Origin: Actinomycetota bacterium
GTDB lineage: Bacteria > Actinomycetota > Thermoleophilia > RBG-16-64-13
Assembly: GCA_016278725.1 (NCBI GenBank)
Contig: JADQBG010000012.1
Location: forward strand, 1-64,000
Direction: 5' to 3'
Length of the DNA: 64,000 nt
Under the pieces are notes generated by a model. It was not told the DNA's origin. It ran no database searches and saw only the letters and a list, made by a program, of their open reading frames with translations. The translations under genes and the position numbers were made by a program. This document shows, piece by piece, positions 41,784 to 50,558 of the stretch. Position 1 is the first letter of the stretch; each line of letters starts with the position of its first letter.

Positions 41784-43853
41784 CTAGTCGTCCAGGCCCG
41801 CGACCTTCTCCGCCAGTTCCTCCCACTCCGCGTAGAGTGAGCCGAGCTCTTCGCGCACCGCACCCGCTTCCTCGCTCGCCTCGGCCAGCACGGCGTAGTC
41901 GCTGGCAAACTCCGGCGCGGAGAGGATGTGCGCCAGTTCCTCTTGGCGCTCTTCCAGCTCGAGGATGCGCTTCTCTGCCTGCTGGTGGCGCCGCCGCAGA
42001 GTCTTTCGCTCCTCCCGGCTGATGCGCCCGCCTGCGCCGTTGCCCCGTACGGGCTTGGCGGCTTCGCCCGCGGCCGGCTTGGCCCCGGCCGGCTTGGCAG
42101 CCCCGCCCGCGGCCGGCTTGGCCCCGGCCGGCTTGGCCCCGGCCGGTTCCTCCGCGGTCACAGGTGCCGGTGCCGGACCCCGTCCCCTCTTCCACTGGTA
42201 ATACTCCCAGTCGCCCAGGTAGTGGACCAGCCGCCCGGAATCGACCTCGATCACCTTGGAGGCGATGCGGTTGATCAGATGCCGGTCGTGGCTGATGAAG
42301 ACGATGGATCCCTGAAACTGCCGCAGGGCCGCGATCAGCACCTCGCGCGAAGCCATATCCAGGTGGTTGGTGGGTTCGTCCAGGAGCAACAGCCCCGCGG
42401 GATCGAGCAGCATGCGCGCCAGGGCGAGCCGGGCCTTCTCTCCCCCGGAGAGCACCCCCACCGGCTTGTCCACGTCGTCCCCGCTGAAGAGGAAGGTCCC
42501 GAGGAAATCCCGCACTTGATCGACCCGGTCCACCGGCCCGGCCGCCTCTTCCATGGTCTTTAGCACGGTTCGCCGGGGATCAAAGACCTCGAGTTGGTGC
42601 TGAGCGAAGTATTCCTGCCGCACCTGATGGCCCAGCTTGATACGGCCTGCGTCCGGCTCTATCACTCCGGCCAGCAGCTTGAGCAGCGTGGATTTGCCCG
42701 CACCGTTGGGGCCCACCAATGCGATCTTCTCCCCACGCTCGACCACCACGTTGAGGTCGCCGTAAACCACGATCTCACCGTAAGCCTTGCGCACGTGGGA
42801 GACTTCCACAGCCACCCGCCCGATGCGCCCCGGTTGGGGAAAGCGAAAGCGGATCTCCTTGCGCCCCAGGTCGGGCACGTCGATCTTGCCCATCTTCTCC
42901 ACATAGCGGATCTTCTGCTGAACCTGCTTGGCCTTGGTGTTCTTCGCCCGGAAGCGGCGGATGAAGCTCTCCGCCTGGTCGATCTCCCGCTGTTGGTTCT
43001 TGGCGGCGCTGACCAGAGACTCGTAACGCAGGCGTTTCTCCTTCTCGAAGTGGTCGTAGTCCCCGGCGTAGAGGTCGATCACTCCGCGGTCGAGTTCGGC
43101 GATATGGGTGACCAGCCGATTGAGGAAATAGCGGTCGTGGCTGATCAGTATCAGGCTGCCGGACCAATCCAGCAGAAAATCCTCCAACCAGAGCAGGCTT
43201 TCCAGGTCGAGGTGGTTGGTGGGCTCGTCCAGTAGCAGCAGATCGGGGTGCTCCATCAGCAGCCGGGCCAGGGCGACACGCATGCGCCAACCGCCGGAGA
43301 GTTCCACTATCGGCCGGTCGAAGTCGGATTCGCCAAAACCCATGCCCCGAGCGATCGACTGCGCCCGCGCCTCGAGTTCGTAGCCGTGTGCGGCCTCGAA
43401 GGCGGTCTGCAGCGAACCGAGCTCGGCCAGCACATCTTCGGCGTCCTGCTCCTCGGCGGAGGCGGCGCCATTGCCACCGTCACCTCCGTGCGGGTTCTCC
43501 GGCGCGGACTTTCCTTCGGCCGGCCCGTACTCCGCCAGCCGTTCTCCCAGAAGTCTCATCCTCTGCTCGAGATCGAGGATATCTGAGTACGAGGCCAGAA
43601 CCTCCTCCATGACCGTGTGGTCCGCGATCTCCTCGATCTCCTGGGGGAGAAAACCGATTTTGAGATCCTTCCGCGCGTTGATCTCGCCGCCGTCGGCCGA
43701 CATCTCCCCGGCGATGATCCGCAACAGAGTGGTCTTGCCGGCGCCGTTGGGGCCGATCAGCCCCAGGCGCATGCCCGGCTTCACGTGCAGGGAGGCCTCA
43801 TCCAGGATCACCTGTGCGCCGAAGGTCTTCGAGAGTTCGTTCAGGTGGAGCAT
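41784..43853 (-). CDS. ABC-F family ATPase (ribosome-associated)
   Basis: The 689-aa protein has two ABC cassettes with no membrane domain: Walker A GPNGAGKTTL and GPNGAGKSTL, signature LSGG in both, and Walker B LLLDEPTNHLD in both. The interdomain linker (ESFIRRFRAKNTKAKQVQQK) is the P-site tRNA interaction motif region. A C-terminal coiled coil follows an Ala/Lys/Pro-rich repeat region. ABC-F proteins rescue or regulate stalled ribosomes. It ends the PDH-Mqn minus-strand run, 28 bp after mqnD. Confidence 0.92.
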   Translation of the reverse strand: MLHLNELSKTFGAQVILDEASLHVKPGMRLGLIGPNGAGKTTLLRIIAGEMSADGGEINARKDLKIGFLPQEIEEIADHTVMEEVLASYSDILDLEQRMRLLGERLAEYGPAEGKSAPENPHGGDGGNGAASAEEQDAEDVLAELGSLQTAFEAAHGYELEARAQSIARGMGFGESDFDRPIVELSGGWRMRVALARLLMEHPDLLLLDEPTNHLDLESLLWLEDFLLDWSGSLILISHDRYFLNRLVTHIAELDRGVIDLYAGDYDHFEKEKRLRYESLVSAAKNQQREIDQAESFIRRFRAKNTKAKQVQQKIRYVEKMGKIDVPDLGRKEIRFRFPQPGRIGRVAVEVSHVRKAYGEIVVYGDLNVVVERGEKIALVGPNGAGKSTLLKLLAGVIEPDAGRIKLGHQVRQEYFAQHQLEVFDPRRTVLKTMEEAAGPVDRVDQVRDFLGTFLFSGDDVDKPVGVLSGGEKARLALARMLLDPAGLLLLDEPTNHLDMASREVLIAALRQFQGSIVFISHDRHLINRIASKVIEVDSGRLVHYLGDWEYYQWKRGRGPAPAPVTAEEPAGAKPAGAKPAAGGAAKPAGAKPAAGEAAKPVRGNGAGGRISREERKTLRRRHQQAEKRILELEERQEELAHILSAPEFASDYAVLAEASEEAGAVREELGSLYAEWEELAEKVAGLDD
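42066..42137. repeat. 39-bp tandem repeat within the ABC-F linker
   Basis: Two identical 33-bp blocks begin at 42066 and 42105, a 39-bp period that keeps frame. They encode 13-residue AGAKPAAGxAAKP units in the Ala/Lys/Pro linker before the C-terminal coiled coil. Confidence 0.8.
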
Positions 43854-43881
43854 GGGGAGAGGATACAGCAGGCGGCGGAGG

Positions 43882-44724
43882 CTACCGGTCCCAGAAGAGC
43901 CGCTGCTCCGACGAGGGGAAGATCCCGGCCTGTTCGCCGCGGCTCAGCAGGTCGCGGATGGCGTTCTCGCCCTCGATCCCGTAGTCCAGGCTGAAGTCGG
44001 TGACGTACAGATCGATGTGCCGGCGGCAGACGTCGGGATCCATCTCCTGGGCGTGTCTTTCGATATAGGCGCGGGAAGCCATGGGGTTCGCCCGCGCGTG
44101 CTCCAAGCTCGCCCTCACCGCCTGGTCCAACCGACGCGCCATGTCCTCGCCCAGGTCCCGGCGCACGGCAATCGCGCCCAGAGGGATCGGATGCCCGGTC
44201 AGCCTCTCCCACCACTCGCCGAGATCCACCAGCGCGGCAAGTCCGTGGTCGGGATAGGTGAAGCGGCTCTCGTGGATGATCAGGCCGGCATCGACCTCTC
44301 CGGCTTCCACGGCCGGCATGATCCGGTCATAGGGCATCACCCGGAGCCCCTGAAGCCCCGGAGCAAACAGGCGCAGGAGAAGCGCGGCCGTGGTCCAGCG
44401 GCCGGGGATCGCGACGGAAAGCCCGCTGAAGGCGCCGGGTTCTTCAGGCATCCCCGCAACCCTGTCGGCGCGAGTCACCAGCAGCGGTCCACAGCCCCGG
44501 CCCAGGGCTCCCCCGGAATGAAGCAGAGCGTAGCGGTCCCGCAGGTGTCCGAAGGCGTGGAAAGAGATCTTGCAAACGTCCGCCCGGCCCTCGCGCGCCA
44601 GACCGTTGAGCGCGTCGATGTCGAGCAGCCGTTCCTCGACTTCGGGCGCATCGGGCAGCAGACCGGAAACCCAGGCATGAAAGATATAGGTATCGTTGGG
44701 ACAGGGCGAGTAGGCCAGGATCAC
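43882..44724 (-). CDS. mqnD: 1,4-dihydroxy-6-naphthoate synthase (futalosine pathway)
   Basis: The 280-aa protein begins MILAYSPCPNDTYIFHAW, the MqnD signature, with KISFHAFGHL, GCGPLLVTR and HESRFTYPDHGL. It converts cyclic dehypoxanthinylfutalosine to 1,4-dihydroxy-6-naphthoate in the futalosine route to menaquinone. Its ATG overlaps the mqnB stop by 4 bp. The other genes of the route are not in the window. Confidence 0.94.
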   Translation of the reverse strand: MILAYSPCPNDTYIFHAWVSGLLPDAPEVEERLLDIDALNGLAREGRADVCKISFHAFGHLRDRYALLHSGGALGRGCGPLLVTRADRVAGMPEEPGAFSGLSVAIPGRWTTAALLLRLFAPGLQGLRVMPYDRIMPAVEAGEVDAGLIIHESRFTYPDHGLAALVDLGEWWERLTGHPIPLGAIAVRRDLGEDMARRLDQAVRASLEHARANPMASRAYIERHAQEMDPDVCRRHIDLYVTDFSLDYGIEGENAIRDLLSRGEQAGIFPSSEQRLFWDR

Positions 44725-45602
44725 GGGGACGGCTCTCCTCCCAGCAGGTCGAGAGCAACGGCGACCGCCGCCTTCCCCGAGCGTTTCGCAGCGGCCTCCA
44801 CTTGCCAGGATGACCGGTCCCGCGGACCGACCAAATTGCTGATTCCTCGCAGTTCAACCAGGGGCATGCCGTAGAGCAGACAGATGTGCGCTGCAGCCGC
44901 CCCCTCCATGCTCTCCACCAAAGGCTGCCAGCGCTGCCAAAGCCGCTCGGCGCCCTCAGCCGTGCCGCACCCGGTGGAGTTGGTGACTCCCAGTCCGCGA
45001 TGAACCACCTCGCGGCCCTCGACGTGCCGCTGCAAAAGGTCCTGCGCCCGCCGGGCGAGCGCGGCGTCCAGCGGAAACTCGTTCCACACGGGCCGTCCCG
45101 CAACCTCGGCCAGAGGGAGGCCCAGTTCTTCGGTGGAGAGCCAGTCTCCCTGGGCCGACCAGGCCCCGGTGTCGCCGTAGGCCTCGCGCTCGATCACGGC
45201 CAGATCACCGACCTTTACCCCCGCCTGAGCGAAGCCGCCGCCCACTCCCGAGAGAATCACCGCGCGAGGACGCGCAGCCTGAAGCACACAGGTCAGGGCA
45301 TGAGCAACGTTGGTCTTCTCGTACCCGGTGAGGGCCACGAGGACCGGCGCGGCCGCTGGGGCCGCCCCAACGCCGCGCGGCGCGAGGTGTCCCAGCCACC
45401 AGGGCTTACCGGCCACTGCCAGAGGCTCGGCGTCCCGCAGGGCCGCCCGCAGAGGGGCGACTTCGAGCGGGGTTGGCGCCGCCAGCACCAGGGCCACTCC
45501 CCGCAGCAGTTCATTCAGCTCCTCCGCCCCGAGGTCGCACCGGGCGGAACGGCGCAGGTCGGGGAGATCCCGGTTACTTCCGATCGGGATCTCCCCCTCC
45601 AA
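44721..45602 (-). CDS. mqnB: futalosine hydrolase (MqnB)
   Basis: The 293-aa protein has the nucleoside-hydrolase/phosphorylase fold marks: VILSGVGGGFAQAGVKVGDL, then AYGDTGAW and VESMEGAAAAHICLLYG with the catalytic Glu, and LRGISNLVGPRD. It splits futalosine into hypoxanthine and dehypoxanthine futalosine. The next gene is mqnD, which confirms the pathway. The start follows the E2 stop by 3 bp. Confidence 0.92.
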   Translation of the reverse strand: MEGEIPIGSNRDLPDLRRSARCDLGAEELNELLRGVALVLAAPTPLEVAPLRAALRDAEPLAVAGKPWWLGHLAPRGVGAAPAAAPVLVALTGYEKTNVAHALTCVLQAARPRAVILSGVGGGFAQAGVKVGDLAVIEREAYGDTGAWSAQGDWLSTEELGLPLAEVAGRPVWNEFPLDAALARRAQDLLQRHVEGREVVHRGLGVTNSTGCGTAEGAERLWQRWQPLVESMEGAAAAHICLLYGMPLVELRGISNLVGPRDRSSWQVEAAAKRSGKAAVAVALDLLGGEPSP

Positions 45603-45605
45603 GCG

Positions 45606-47105
45606 CTAGATCGACTCCAGGAGCAACCGGTCCGGGTCCTCCAGGAAACCGATGACCAGATTTAGGAAGCGGGAAGCCTCGGCTCCGTCGATCAACTGAT
45701 GGTCGAAGGTCAAAGACAGCGGCAGCATGTGCCGAATCTTGATCTCCCCGTCGATGACCACCGGCATCTCCCGCACCCGGCCCATGCCCAGAATGGCCAC
45801 TTCTGGGTAATTGGTGGCCGGCGTGGCGTTGATGCCCCCGATGGCCCCGTAGTTGCTGATGGTGAAGGTGCCGCCGTTCAGTGCCGCAAGATCCAGCTTG
45901 CGGTCCCGCGCGCGCTCCACCAGGTCGATGATCTCCTCGGCGATCTTGAAGATGCTCTTACGGTCGGCGTTCTTGATGTTGGGCACCATGAGACCCACCT
46001 TGGTGTCGATGGCGAGCCCAATGTTGTAGTAGCGCTTGAGCACGAACTCGTCGCAATCGGGGGCAAGCACCGCGTTCACCCGCGGGAACCGCTGCAAGGC
46101 CGCCGCGCAGGCCTTGATGACGAAGGCCAGGTAGGTCAGCCGGATGCCGCGCTCGGCCGCCAGGGTCCGTTCCTTCTCCCGGATGCGCTTGAGAATGCTG
46201 ACGTCGGCCTCGTCGGTGGTGGTCACCTGCGCCTGCTTGGCCAGGGACTCGGCCATGCGGTGGGCCATGGTGCGGCGCACGCCCTTGAAGGCCACCCTCT
46301 CCACCACGCCGTGCTCATCCTGCTGTAGGCTTCCGCCCATCCAGGACTCGGCCTGCTCCATCTCTTGGGGCTGGACCGAGGGCGCCTGCACGGTTTCGCG
46401 GCCGTAGGCCGCCGCCTCGGCGTGATCTTCCACGTCCTGGCGCAGGACGCGGCCCTGCGGCCCCGTGCCCCGCACCTTCCCGAGGTCGACCCCCATCTCC
46501 TTGGCCAGTTGTCTGATGGACGGCATGGCCGACACGCCGGACTCGCCTTCGCGTTCCGCGGCCGGCTGGGCCTGGGCGGCCTTCGCCGGCGGTTCCTCCT
46601 CGTCGGGCGCCTCTTCGAGTTGTCCGACCACGGAACCCGTGTAGAACTCCTCGGCCTCTGCCTCCGTTTCCGCAGGCTCCGCCGCCGCTTCCGCCGGCCG
46701 CTCGGGTTCGGAAGGCGGCGCCGAAGTGGGCTCGGGTGCCGGGGGCGATGGGGGAGTGACCTCTTCGGCCGCCGCCGGCCTCGCCTGGCCGGAAGCCTGC
46801 TCCGGCTCTTTGGCCGCGGGAGCGGCCTCGGGCGGGGCCTCGGCCCGTGCCGGCTCGCCGGCACCCGCACCCTCTTCGATGCTGACGATGACCTGACCGA
46901 CCTCGATCAGCTCCCCCTCCTCGGCGTGCAATTTGAGGATCCTGCCCGTCCGCGGGCTGGGGATCTCGACCACCGCCTTGTCGGTTTCGACTTCGGCGAG
47001 CGTGTCGTCCTCGACCACGGCGTCGCCTTCCGCCACCTTCCAACTGAGCAACTCGCCTTCGGTGATGCCTTCGCCTACATCCGGGAACTTGAACTCAAAA
47101 GCCAT
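45606..47105 (-). CDS. dihydrolipoamide acetyltransferase E2
   Basis: The 499-aa protein has one lipoyl domain (EVETDKAVVEIPSP, lipoylated Lys), a ~110-residue Ala/Pro/Glu linker, a peripheral-subunit-binding domain (SIRQLAKEMGVDLGKVRG) and a catalytic domain with TFDHQLIDGAEASRF. It transfers the acyl group to CoA in a 2-oxoacid dehydrogenase complex. It follows the E1beta gene by 2 bp. No E3 gene is in the window. Confidence 0.93.
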   Translation of the reverse strand: MAFEFKFPDVGEGITEGELLSWKVAEGDAVVEDDTLAEVETDKAVVEIPSPRTGRILKLHAEEGELIEVGQVIVSIEEGAGAGEPARAEAPPEAAPAAKEPEQASGQARPAAAEEVTPPSPPAPEPTSAPPSEPERPAEAAAEPAETEAEAEEFYTGSVVGQLEEAPDEEEPPAKAAQAQPAAEREGESGVSAMPSIRQLAKEMGVDLGKVRGTGPQGRVLRQDVEDHAEAAAYGRETVQAPSVQPQEMEQAESWMGGSLQQDEHGVVERVAFKGVRRTMAHRMAESLAKQAQVTTTDEADVSILKRIREKERTLAAERGIRLTYLAFVIKACAAALQRFPRVNAVLAPDCDEFVLKRYYNIGLAIDTKVGLMVPNIKNADRKSIFKIAEEIIDLVERARDRKLDLAALNGGTFTISNYGAIGGINATPATNYPEVAILGMGRVREMPVVIDGEIKIRHMLPLSLTFDHQLIDGAEASRFLNLVIGFLEDPDRLLLESI

Positions 47106-47107
47106 GG

Positions 47108-48088
47108 CTAGAACTCCAGCGTCTTGAGGGTCTCGCGTATGACCAGGTCAACGTCGGGCAGGAACCAATCCTCGAGCTTTGCCAGCGGCGTGGGAGTGTC
47201 AAAGCCGGTGACCCGCCGAGCGGGCGCCTCCAACTTGAGGATGGCGTGCTCCATGATCTGCGCCATGATCTCAGAGGTGAAGGAAACCGTGGGCGGTTCC
47301 TCACTGACTACCACCGCCCTTCCCGTCTTGCGCACGCTGCCGATGACGGTCTCCCGGTCAAAGGGGTTGAGCGTGCGCACGTCCACCACCTCGACCTCGC
47401 CCCGCTTTTCCGCGGACATCTGCTCCGCCGCGGCCTTGCAGGTACGTACCTGAGCGCCCCAGGCGATGAGGGTGGCGTCGCTCCCCTCCCGCACCACCTG
47501 CGCTTTGCCCAACGGGATTTCGTACGACTCCTCCGGCACTTCCATCTTGATCGCCCGGTAGACCCGCTTGGGCTCGTAGAAGACCACCGGATCGGGATCG
47601 CGAATGGCCGCGATGAGCAACCCTTTGGCGTCGTAGGGGTCGGAAGGGATCACGGTCTTTATCCCCGGAATGTGCGCCCAGATGGCCTCCATGCTCTCGG
47701 AGTGGTGCTCCAGAGCGCGGATACCGCCGCCGTAAGGGGTCCTCATGACCAGTGGCACCGTCCAAGTCCCCTGGCTGCGCTTACGCATGCGCCCCGCATG
47801 ACTGACCATCTGATCGAAGGCCGGATAGCTGAAGCCGGAGAACTGCATCTCCGCCACCGGGCGAAAACCGGCGATGGCGGCGCCTATGGAAAAGCCGAGA
47901 ATGGCCGACTCGGCCAAGGGCGTATCGATCACGCGATTTTCGCCAAACCGCTCGACCAATCCCTCGGTCACCCGGAAGACTCCGCCGTCCTTGCCTACAT
48001 CCTCTCCCAAGACGATGACCGTGTCGTCGCGTTCCATCTCCTGCTGGAGGGCCTGGTCGATCGCCTGCACCATATTCAGTCGAGCCAC
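47108..48088 (-). CDS. pdhB: 2-oxoacid (pyruvate) dehydrogenase E1 beta subunit
   Basis: The 326-aa protein begins MARLNMVQAIDQALQQEMER and contains VLGEDVGKDGGVFRVTEGL and TPLAESAILGFSIGAAIAG, typical of E1beta. It completes the thiamine-diphosphate site with E1alpha. It starts 3 bp after the E1alpha stop. Branched-chain dehydrogenase subunits are closely similar, so the substrate is inferred from the alpha subunit and context. Confidence 0.88.
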   Translation of the reverse strand: MARLNMVQAIDQALQQEMERDDTVIVLGEDVGKDGGVFRVTEGLVERFGENRVIDTPLAESAILGFSIGAAIAGFRPVAEMQFSGFSYPAFDQMVSHAGRMRKRSQGTWTVPLVMRTPYGGGIRALEHHSESMEAIWAHIPGIKTVIPSDPYDAKGLLIAAIRDPDPVVFYEPKRVYRAIKMEVPEESYEIPLGKAQVVREGSDATLIAWGAQVRTCKAAAEQMSAEKRGEVEVVDVRTLNPFDRETVIGSVRKTGRAVVVSEEPPTVSFTSEIMAQIMEHAILKLEAPARRVTGFDTPTPLAKLEDWFLPDVDLVIRETLKTLEF

Positions 48089-48091
48089 CTG

Positions 48092-49174
48092 CTACCTCCC
48101 CTCTCCCGTGCGGAATTTGAGCCAGCGAAGTTGCTCTTCGAGGTTGGGCGTGCGCTCCGCGAAGACATTGTCGAAAATCCGCTCCGGGTCGGCGGGCTCC
48201 AGCTCCTCAAAGGCTTTGACCGCGTCGGCCACCTTCTGGGTCGCCTGCTCCCGGACCTGCACGACTCCATCCTCGTCCAACATCCCTTGCTTTTCCATGT
48301 AGCGCGCAAGGCGGGGAATGGGATCCTTCTCCAACCAGGGGTCGAGATCTTCTGCGGTGCGGTAGCGCCGGGCGTCGTCCGAAGTGGTGTGGTCGCTCAG
48401 CCGGTAGGTGTGTGCCTCGATCAGCGTCGGCCCTCCCCCGCTCCGGGCGCGGTCGGCAGCTTCCTTGGCCACCCGGTAGACGGCGAAGATGTCGTTGCCG
48501 TCCACCTGCACCCCGGGCATGCCGTAGGCGATGGCTTTCTGCGCGACCGTCGTGGCCGCGGTCTGCTTGTGATAGGGAACCGAGATGGCCCATTGGTTGT
48601 TCTGGCAGAGGAAGATCACCGGCAACTTGAACACTCCGCCGAAGTTCATGGCCTCGCTGAAGTCTCCCTCCGAGGTGGCTCCGTCGCCGAACACGGTCAA
48701 AGCGACGGCGTCCTCACCCTTCTGCTTCATCGCCCAGGCTATGCCGGTGGCGTGCAGCAGGTGGGTGGCGATCGGGATGGAGACCGGCAGCACGCGGACC
48801 CCCTCGCCGATCTTCTGGCCGCGCTCGTCGCCGGCATTGACCGCGAGAATGTCTTCCAGAGGAGTGCCCCAGAGGATGAAAGCCCCGGTTTCGCGGAAGG
48901 CAGGAATCAACCAATCCTTGCCCTTTTCGAGAGCATAAGTCGTGCCGATATGGGCCGCTTCCTGGCCCATTACCCGCGCGAAAGTGCCCAGCCTCCCCTG
49001 CCTTTGGAGCTTGAGCATCCGGTCGTCGAACTGCCGGGTGAGCACCATCATCTCGTACAGATGGCGGATCTGCTCCTCGGACAGATCGGGCATGAGGGAC
49101 TCGTCCACGTTCCCCTGATGATCCATGACCTCGACCCGCTCGATGGAGAACTGTGCCAGCGTGGTAACAGGCAC
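48092..49174 (-). CDS. pdhA: 2-oxoacid (pyruvate) dehydrogenase E1 alpha subunit
   Basis: The 360-aa protein has the thiamine-diphosphate motif FGDGATSEGDFSEAMNFGG and an NNQWAISVP segment, with YRLSDHTTSDDARRYR as the phosphorylation-loop equivalent. It decarboxylates the 2-oxoacid and passes the acyl group to E2. It heads the minus-strand run pdhA-pdhB-E2-mqnB-mqnD-ABC-F. Gram-positive type alpha-beta E1 proteins include branched-chain enzymes, so pyruvate is likely but not certain. Confidence 0.87.
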   Translation of the reverse strand: MPVTTLAQFSIERVEVMDHQGNVDESLMPDLSEEQIRHLYEMMVLTRQFDDRMLKLQRQGRLGTFARVMGQEAAHIGTTYALEKGKDWLIPAFRETGAFILWGTPLEDILAVNAGDERGQKIGEGVRVLPVSIPIATHLLHATGIAWAMKQKGEDAVALTVFGDGATSEGDFSEAMNFGGVFKLPVIFLCQNNQWAISVPYHKQTAATTVAQKAIAYGMPGVQVDGNDIFAVYRVAKEAADRARSGGGPTLIEAHTYRLSDHTTSDDARRYRTAEDLDPWLEKDPIPRLARYMEKQGMLDEDGVVQVREQATQKVADAVKAFEELEPADPERIFDNVFAERTPNLEEQLRWLKFRTGEGR

Positions 49175-49292
49175 GGCCCTACCTCCCTTCCTCCGACATT
49201 TCTTACCTAGCCCCGCGCCAGCAAATGCGAGTACGGCCGCCGCGCGCTCCCACCAGAGGCGCGGCCCGATGATCTCCTATCTATCTCCGGGT

Positions 49293-49354
49293 TTACCCGC
49301 TTCCTACACTTGCCCGGGTAAGGCCAAGGAGAGAACGTCTCCAGCAGCTTTTTT
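49293..49354 (+). other. structured leader upstream of the zinc-ribbon gene, possible attenuator
   Basis: TTACCCG (49293-49299) and CGGGTAA (49315-49321) form a 7-bp inverted repeat. A second hairpin, GGAGA-GAACG-TCTCC (49328-49342), is followed six bases later by six T residues (49349-49354). The set lies 110-170 bp before the zinc-ribbon ATG and could be a terminator of an upstream or attenuated transcript. The pdhA gene diverges to the left. Confidence 0.35.
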
Positions 49355-49462
49355 GCGCCGAAACGCTCTTTTAACACTCCAGGGGGAGATTCGCGATAAG
49401 ATACCTCCAACGTGATTAGTTGAGCGAATGGCGAGATGGTCTCGTCTGAAGGAGGTGACCTA

Positions 49463-49603
49463 ATGAAACAATCAACAACCTGCGTACACTGCTGCACCTC
49501 GATCCCCCATTCCGTCTGGGTCTGCCCGGCGTGTGGAGGCTGGGTTGCGGAGACCGTGGCGGCTTCGTCCGCGCGGCTGGAAAGTTCGGTAGCGACGGCC
49601 TAA
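49463..49603 (+). CDS. 46-aa zinc-ribbon-like protein
   Basis: The ATG at 49463 is preceded by AAGGAGGTGA at ideal spacing. The 46-aa protein has CVHCC at residues 7-11 and CPACGG at 21-26, a C-x2-C...C-x2-C zinc ribbon, followed by an Ala/Ser-rich tail. A C(UUCG)G hairpin with eight T residues follows 28 bp after the stop. I do not recognise the family. The strong ribosome site and own terminator argue for a real, separately transcribed gene. Confidence 0.75.
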   Translation: MKQSTTCVHCCTSIPHSVWVCPACGGWVAETVAASSARLESSVATA

Positions 49604-49631
49604 CCGTCACCATTCCGATTTCGATTCAGAT

Positions 49632-49656
49632 GGGGCCCTTCGGGGCTCTTTTTTTT
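49632..49656 (+). terminator. intrinsic terminator of the zinc-ribbon gene
   Basis: GGGGCCC-TTCG-GGGCTCT makes a 7-bp stem with G-U pairs closed by the stable C(UUCG)G tetraloop, followed by a run of eight T residues. It is the clearest rho-independent terminator in the window. Confidence 0.85.
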
Positions 49657-49701
49657 GGCCTGCGCCGCGCCCCCGGCCGGTGACGCTCGGCAACAGACCC
49701 G

Positions 49702-50454
49702 CTAACCCCGGGGCATTCGGCGCCCTTCGATCTGATTGATCTCGAAGACCGAGGGGTGCTTGTAGTGAGACTCGACGTAGGCCTCCACCAGGCGCGCCAC
49801 CAGGGCCTCGGGGTCGCTGTCGTAGATGACGAAAGCGCCGGTATCCTTGCCGATGGCCTCCAGCAGCATCGGGATGGAGTCGGCGATCCCGCCGCTACAC
49901 TCGACCACCCCGATCAGCTTGCCCTCGTCGTAGGCGATGGCGAACTCTCCCAGGGTGCCCGAATGCCCGTTGATGATGATCACTACGTCGCTCGAGCGGA
50001 TATTGACGATCTCCCGGCCCATCAGCCCGCTGCCCGTATAGATCATCACGTCGAAGACGTCCGCGGGCGAGTCGTAGACGTAGCGATGCTCGTCCAGACT
50101 GAGCGCGGGCGAGATGCCCACCGAGATGCCCCCGCCCACATGGATGCCCCGGGCAGACTCGTACGGTAGCCCCGGCGCGGCCCCGGTGATCAGCACCATT
50201 TCCCGCTCGGCGATCGCCTTGCCGACGAGGTAGGCTTGTTCGCGCACCTCCTCTGAAAGATAACCCGAGGCGGCCCCCATCACCCCCACCTGTATCGGAA
50301 GCGCTTTCACGTTCTTGGCGTAGAGTTCTGGGTCGGACTCGAATACCTCGCGATGTTCGAGGGAGCAAAAGTAGTACAGCCGGCCGCGGTGTACCGCCGC
50401 GGCCTCGGCTTCGCTCTCGCGAAGCGAAATTCCACATACCGGATCGTGTGCCAT
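49702..50454 (-). CDS. YHS domain fused to a LOG/SLOG-type Rossmann domain
   Basis: The 250-aa protein begins with a YHS (TRASH-like) metal-binding domain, residues 1-48: HDPVCGISL and YYFCSLEHREVFESDPELY. A SLOG-type nucleotide-binding Rossmann domain follows: VGVMGAASGYLSEEVREQ, LITGAAPGLPYESA and IINGHSGTLGEFAIAYDEGK (GGxGT-like). LOG proteins cleave cytokinin-type nucleotides, while SLOG proteins sense or process NAD- or ADP-ribose-type ligands. Metal control of the enzyme by the YHS domain is possible. The gene is convergent with the zinc-ribbon gene and diverges from alr. Confidence 0.75.
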   Translation of the reverse strand: MAHDPVCGISLRESEAEAAAVHRGRLYYFCSLEHREVFESDPELYAKNVKALPIQVGVMGAASGYLSEEVREQAYLVGKAIAEREMVLITGAAPGLPYESARGIHVGGGISVGISPALSLDEHRYVYDSPADVFDVMIYTGSGLMGREIVNIRSSDVVIIINGHSGTLGEFAIAYDEGKLIGVVECSGGIADSIPMLLEAIGKDTGAFVIYDSDPEALVARLVEAYVESHYKHPSVFEINQIEGRRMPRG

Positions 50455-50506
50455 GAAGTGCCCTTTCGGGAATCGGGCTGCGCCCCGCCAAGAGACCTGC
50501 CCCGGT

Positions 50507-50536
50507 TTCGACAGCAGCGAATCAGCGTGTTATATC
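50507..50536 (+). promoter_or_regulatory. candidate alr promoter
   Basis: TTCGAC (50507-50512) and TATATC (50531-50536), with 18-bp spacing, precede the alr ATG at 50559 by about 23 bp. Both boxes are partial matches to consensus. Confidence 0.4.
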
Positions 50537-50558
50537 ATCGGTCGACCGTTCTCCTACC

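Noticed and set aside
47246-49210. 654-aa plus-strand open frame
   Set aside because: Antisense to both E1 genes of the dehydrogenase complex.
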